Shown here: in pieces, positions 62,677 to 64,000 of the stretch
Position numbering within the stretch: the stretch's first letter is position 1
How the letters are laid out: the number at the start of each line of letters is the position of its first letter
Assembly: GCF_000478175.1 (NCBI RefSeq)
Contig: NZ_KI515776.1
Location: forward strand, 143,451-207,450
Direction of reading: 5' to 3'
Source of the DNA: Corynebacterium sp. KPL1814
GTDB taxonomy: Bacteria; Actinomycetota; Actinomycetes; Mycobacteriales; Mycobacteriaceae
DNA: 64,000 bases
Position numbers and translations under genes: made by a program
The notes under the pieces: generated by a model
What the model saw: only the letters and a program-made list of their open reading frames with translations
Database searches by the model: none
What the model was told of the DNA's origin: nothing

Positions 62677-63360
62677 GTGACCATTTCCTCACTTCTTACC
62701 CTGATGGGGATTTGGCTCGCGGCTTTGGTGTCTCCGGGGCCGGATATTGTGCAGGTCATCCGCGTGGCCCCGCGTTCCACGCGCGCCGGGCTAATGTGCG
62801 CGGTAGGGGTATTTAGCGGGACGGTCTTTTGGATCGTTGCCTCCCTGGCCGGTTTATCTGCGCTGATTGCGGCGCGCCCGAGCGTGCTGAGCATCTTGCA
62901 ATTGCTCGGTGGCCTGTTCCTGCTCTACATGGGGGTATCCTCCCTGCGCAGCGGCGTAGCCGCACGTCGCGCTCCCGCCCGCGAGGTGGACGCGGAAGAC
63001 TACGCGGAGCAGGCGCGGGCCGCTGGCGATGCCGATGTCGAAGACATGACCAACTGGCGGGCCTTCAAGCTGGGGCTGGTGACAAACCTGTCGAATCCCA
63101 AGGCATTGGTATTTTTCGGGGCGGTATTCGCCCAATTCATCCGCCCGGAAATGTCTGTGGGGTGGACCATCGCGGTGGCGTTGATCCTTGCCGCCATGTC
63201 CTTCGTGTGGTTTTCTTCCTTCGCGCTGCTCGTGCGCGCGGCCGCGCGGTGGACGGCGCGGTATTCCGCCGGCATCGATATGGTCTCAGGCCTCGTCTTT
63301 GGCCTGTTTGGTGTGGTGATGGCCGGGGAAGGCGCCACCGCGCTGCTGAAATCACAGTAG
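62677..63360 (+). CDS. LysE-family exporter (first of a tandem pair)
   Basis: 227 residues, about six membrane helices. SPGPDIVQVIRVAPRSTRAGLMCAVGV at the start is the LysE/RhtB signature, and LVTNLSNPKALVFFGAVFAQF repeats it in the second half, separated by a charged cytoplasmic loop (about 90-125). Such proteins export amino acids or related solutes. Substrate unknown. GTG 62677 has AAGGAG nine bases ahead. It could share a transcript with betA. Confidence 0.86.
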   Translation: MTISSLLTLMGIWLAALVSPGPDIVQVIRVAPRSTRAGLMCAVGVFSGTVFWIVASLAGLSALIAARPSVLSILQLLGGLFLLYMGVSSLRSGVAARRAPAREVDAEDYAEQARAAGDADVEDMTNWRAFKLGLVTNLSNPKALVFFGAVFAQFIRPEMSVGWTIAVALILAAMSFVWFSSFALLVRAAARWTARYSAGIDMVSGLVFGLFGVVMAGEGATALLKSQ

Positions 63361-63439
63361 TTACCTGTTTCGCTGCAGGTGAGACACTTCCTACAGTTGG
63401 TTGCGCTAGTAAAAATGCATACGAATGTGGAGGTGTTAG

Positions 63440-64000
63440 GTGGCTATAGGTGCCCTTGTGACCCTGATGGGCATATGGTTCGCGGCCATGGCTTCGCCGG
63501 GGCCAGATGTGGTTCAGATTATCCGCCTAGGTGCGCGGTCCACCCGCGCGGCAGTGTGGGTGGCTATTGGTAGTACGACGGGCCTCGCCCTGTGGACCAT
63601 AGCTTCGCTCGCCGGGCTTTCGGCATTGATCTCTACACATGAGGGCATCTTGGTGCTCCTGCAGGTCCTAGGCGGCAGCTATCTGCTGTGGATGGCCTAT
63701 AGCGCGATTTCCTCAGGCCTGCGGGAGCGGCGGGCACCCGCCACCGTCGTGGGTACGGAGAAGCAGGCACCACAACCGCGCGGATTCACCCCGGACGGCA
63801 TCATCAAGGCGAAGACCGCCTACCGCATGGGATTAATCTGTGACCTTTCGAACCCCAAGGTGGTCATCTTTTTCGGCGCCATCTTTGCCAATTTCATCGA
63901 CCCCGGCATGGGGGTGGGCGGAAACGTCGTCGTCGCCGCGGTATTGGTACTAGAAAGCTTGGTTCTCTTCGTCGGCGTCGGCTTGAGCACGCGCGCGGTA
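63440..64000 (+). CDS. LysE-family exporter (second of the pair), runs off the window
   Basis: 187 codons are visible to the last base. ALVTLMGIWFAAMASPGPDVVQIIRLGARSTRAA begins the family fold and GLICDLSNPKVVIFFGAIFANFID repeats it. It clearly resembles the preceding gene, so the pair is probably a tandem duplication. GTG 63440 has GGAGG six bases ahead. The C-terminal end lies beyond the window. Confidence 0.84.
   Translation, partial: MAIGALVTLMGIWFAAMASPGPDVVQIIRLGARSTRAAVWVAIGSTTGLALWTIASLAGLSALISTHEGILVLLQVLGGSYLLWMAYSAISSGLRERRAPATVVGTEKQAPQPRGFTPDGIIKAKTAYRMGLICDLSNPKVVIFFGAIFANFIDPGMGVGGNVVVAAVLVLESLVLFVGVGLSTRAV

Overview
The window looks like a chromosomal segment of a Corynebacterium species. 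Evidence: GC-rich actinobacterial codon use; a copper locus laid out like the C. glutamicum copRS/copO/copB region with a recognisable CopR box; a BioQ-type operator in front of bioB, followed by the actinobacterial biotin-synthase helper bsaP; a DtxR-type iron box; and many genes whose predicted -10 box (TANNNT) lies 6-8 bases before the start codon, as in leaderless corynebacterial transcripts. Species cannot be fixed from the sequence alone.

Layout. (1) 1-1245: debris of mobile DNA, namely the 3' end of a transposase, a VOC-family gene tail cut by a decayed IS6-type element, and that element. (2) 1459-9226: a copper-resistance island. On the minus strand are CopR, CopS, a CopZ-like metallochaperone, a CopB-type P-type ATPase and a YdhK-like lipoprotein; on the plus strand are CueP and a Tat-exported multicopper oxidase. 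Two copper sensing inputs are visible: a CopR direct repeat between copR and cueP, and a CsoR-like palindrome in front of the chaperone and pump. (3) 9295-10856: a decayed IS3 element next to an MFS transporter stump. (4) 10872-33212: mostly ordinary chromosomal genes: LURP-one-like protein, HNH/DUF222 protein, a membrane protein trio ending in a CHY zinc finger, M20 peptidase, bioB-bsaP, sirtuin, lipase, AMP nucleosidase, phosphoribosyltransferase, SulP transporter, ferritin, HAD hydrolase, ROK regulator, LOG protein, DUF885 protein, AbrB-type and TSUP membrane proteins, HrpB helicase and an acetyltransferase. A probable DtxR-controlled small RNA lies at about 19157-19270. (5) 33231-54260: an accessory region with IS scars and surface or defence genes: a VaFE-repeat surface protein without visible export or sorting signals, a zinc-hook AAA ATPase truncated by an IS, a three-gene operon of SNF2-like helicase, type III-like methyltransferase and type III-like restriction subunit, then a stack of nested insertion sequences (IS3 containing IS21 containing IS3, cut by another IS3). 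(6) 54594-64000: chromosomal genes again: AlkB, FMN reductase, SDR, and the choline-to-glycine-betaine genes betB, betT and betA, followed by two tandem LysE-family exporters, the second running off the window.

Working together: the copper genes cover sensing (CopRS, CsoR-like operator), cytoplasmic delivery (CopZ-like), export (CopB) and extracytoplasmic oxidation or binding (multicopper oxidase, CueP, lipoprotein). BetT imports choline, and BetA and BetB oxidise it to glycine betaine. The SNF2-Mod-Res operon probably restricts foreign DNA. Two near-identical IS3 copies in opposite orientation bracket that operon, so the block could invert by recombination.
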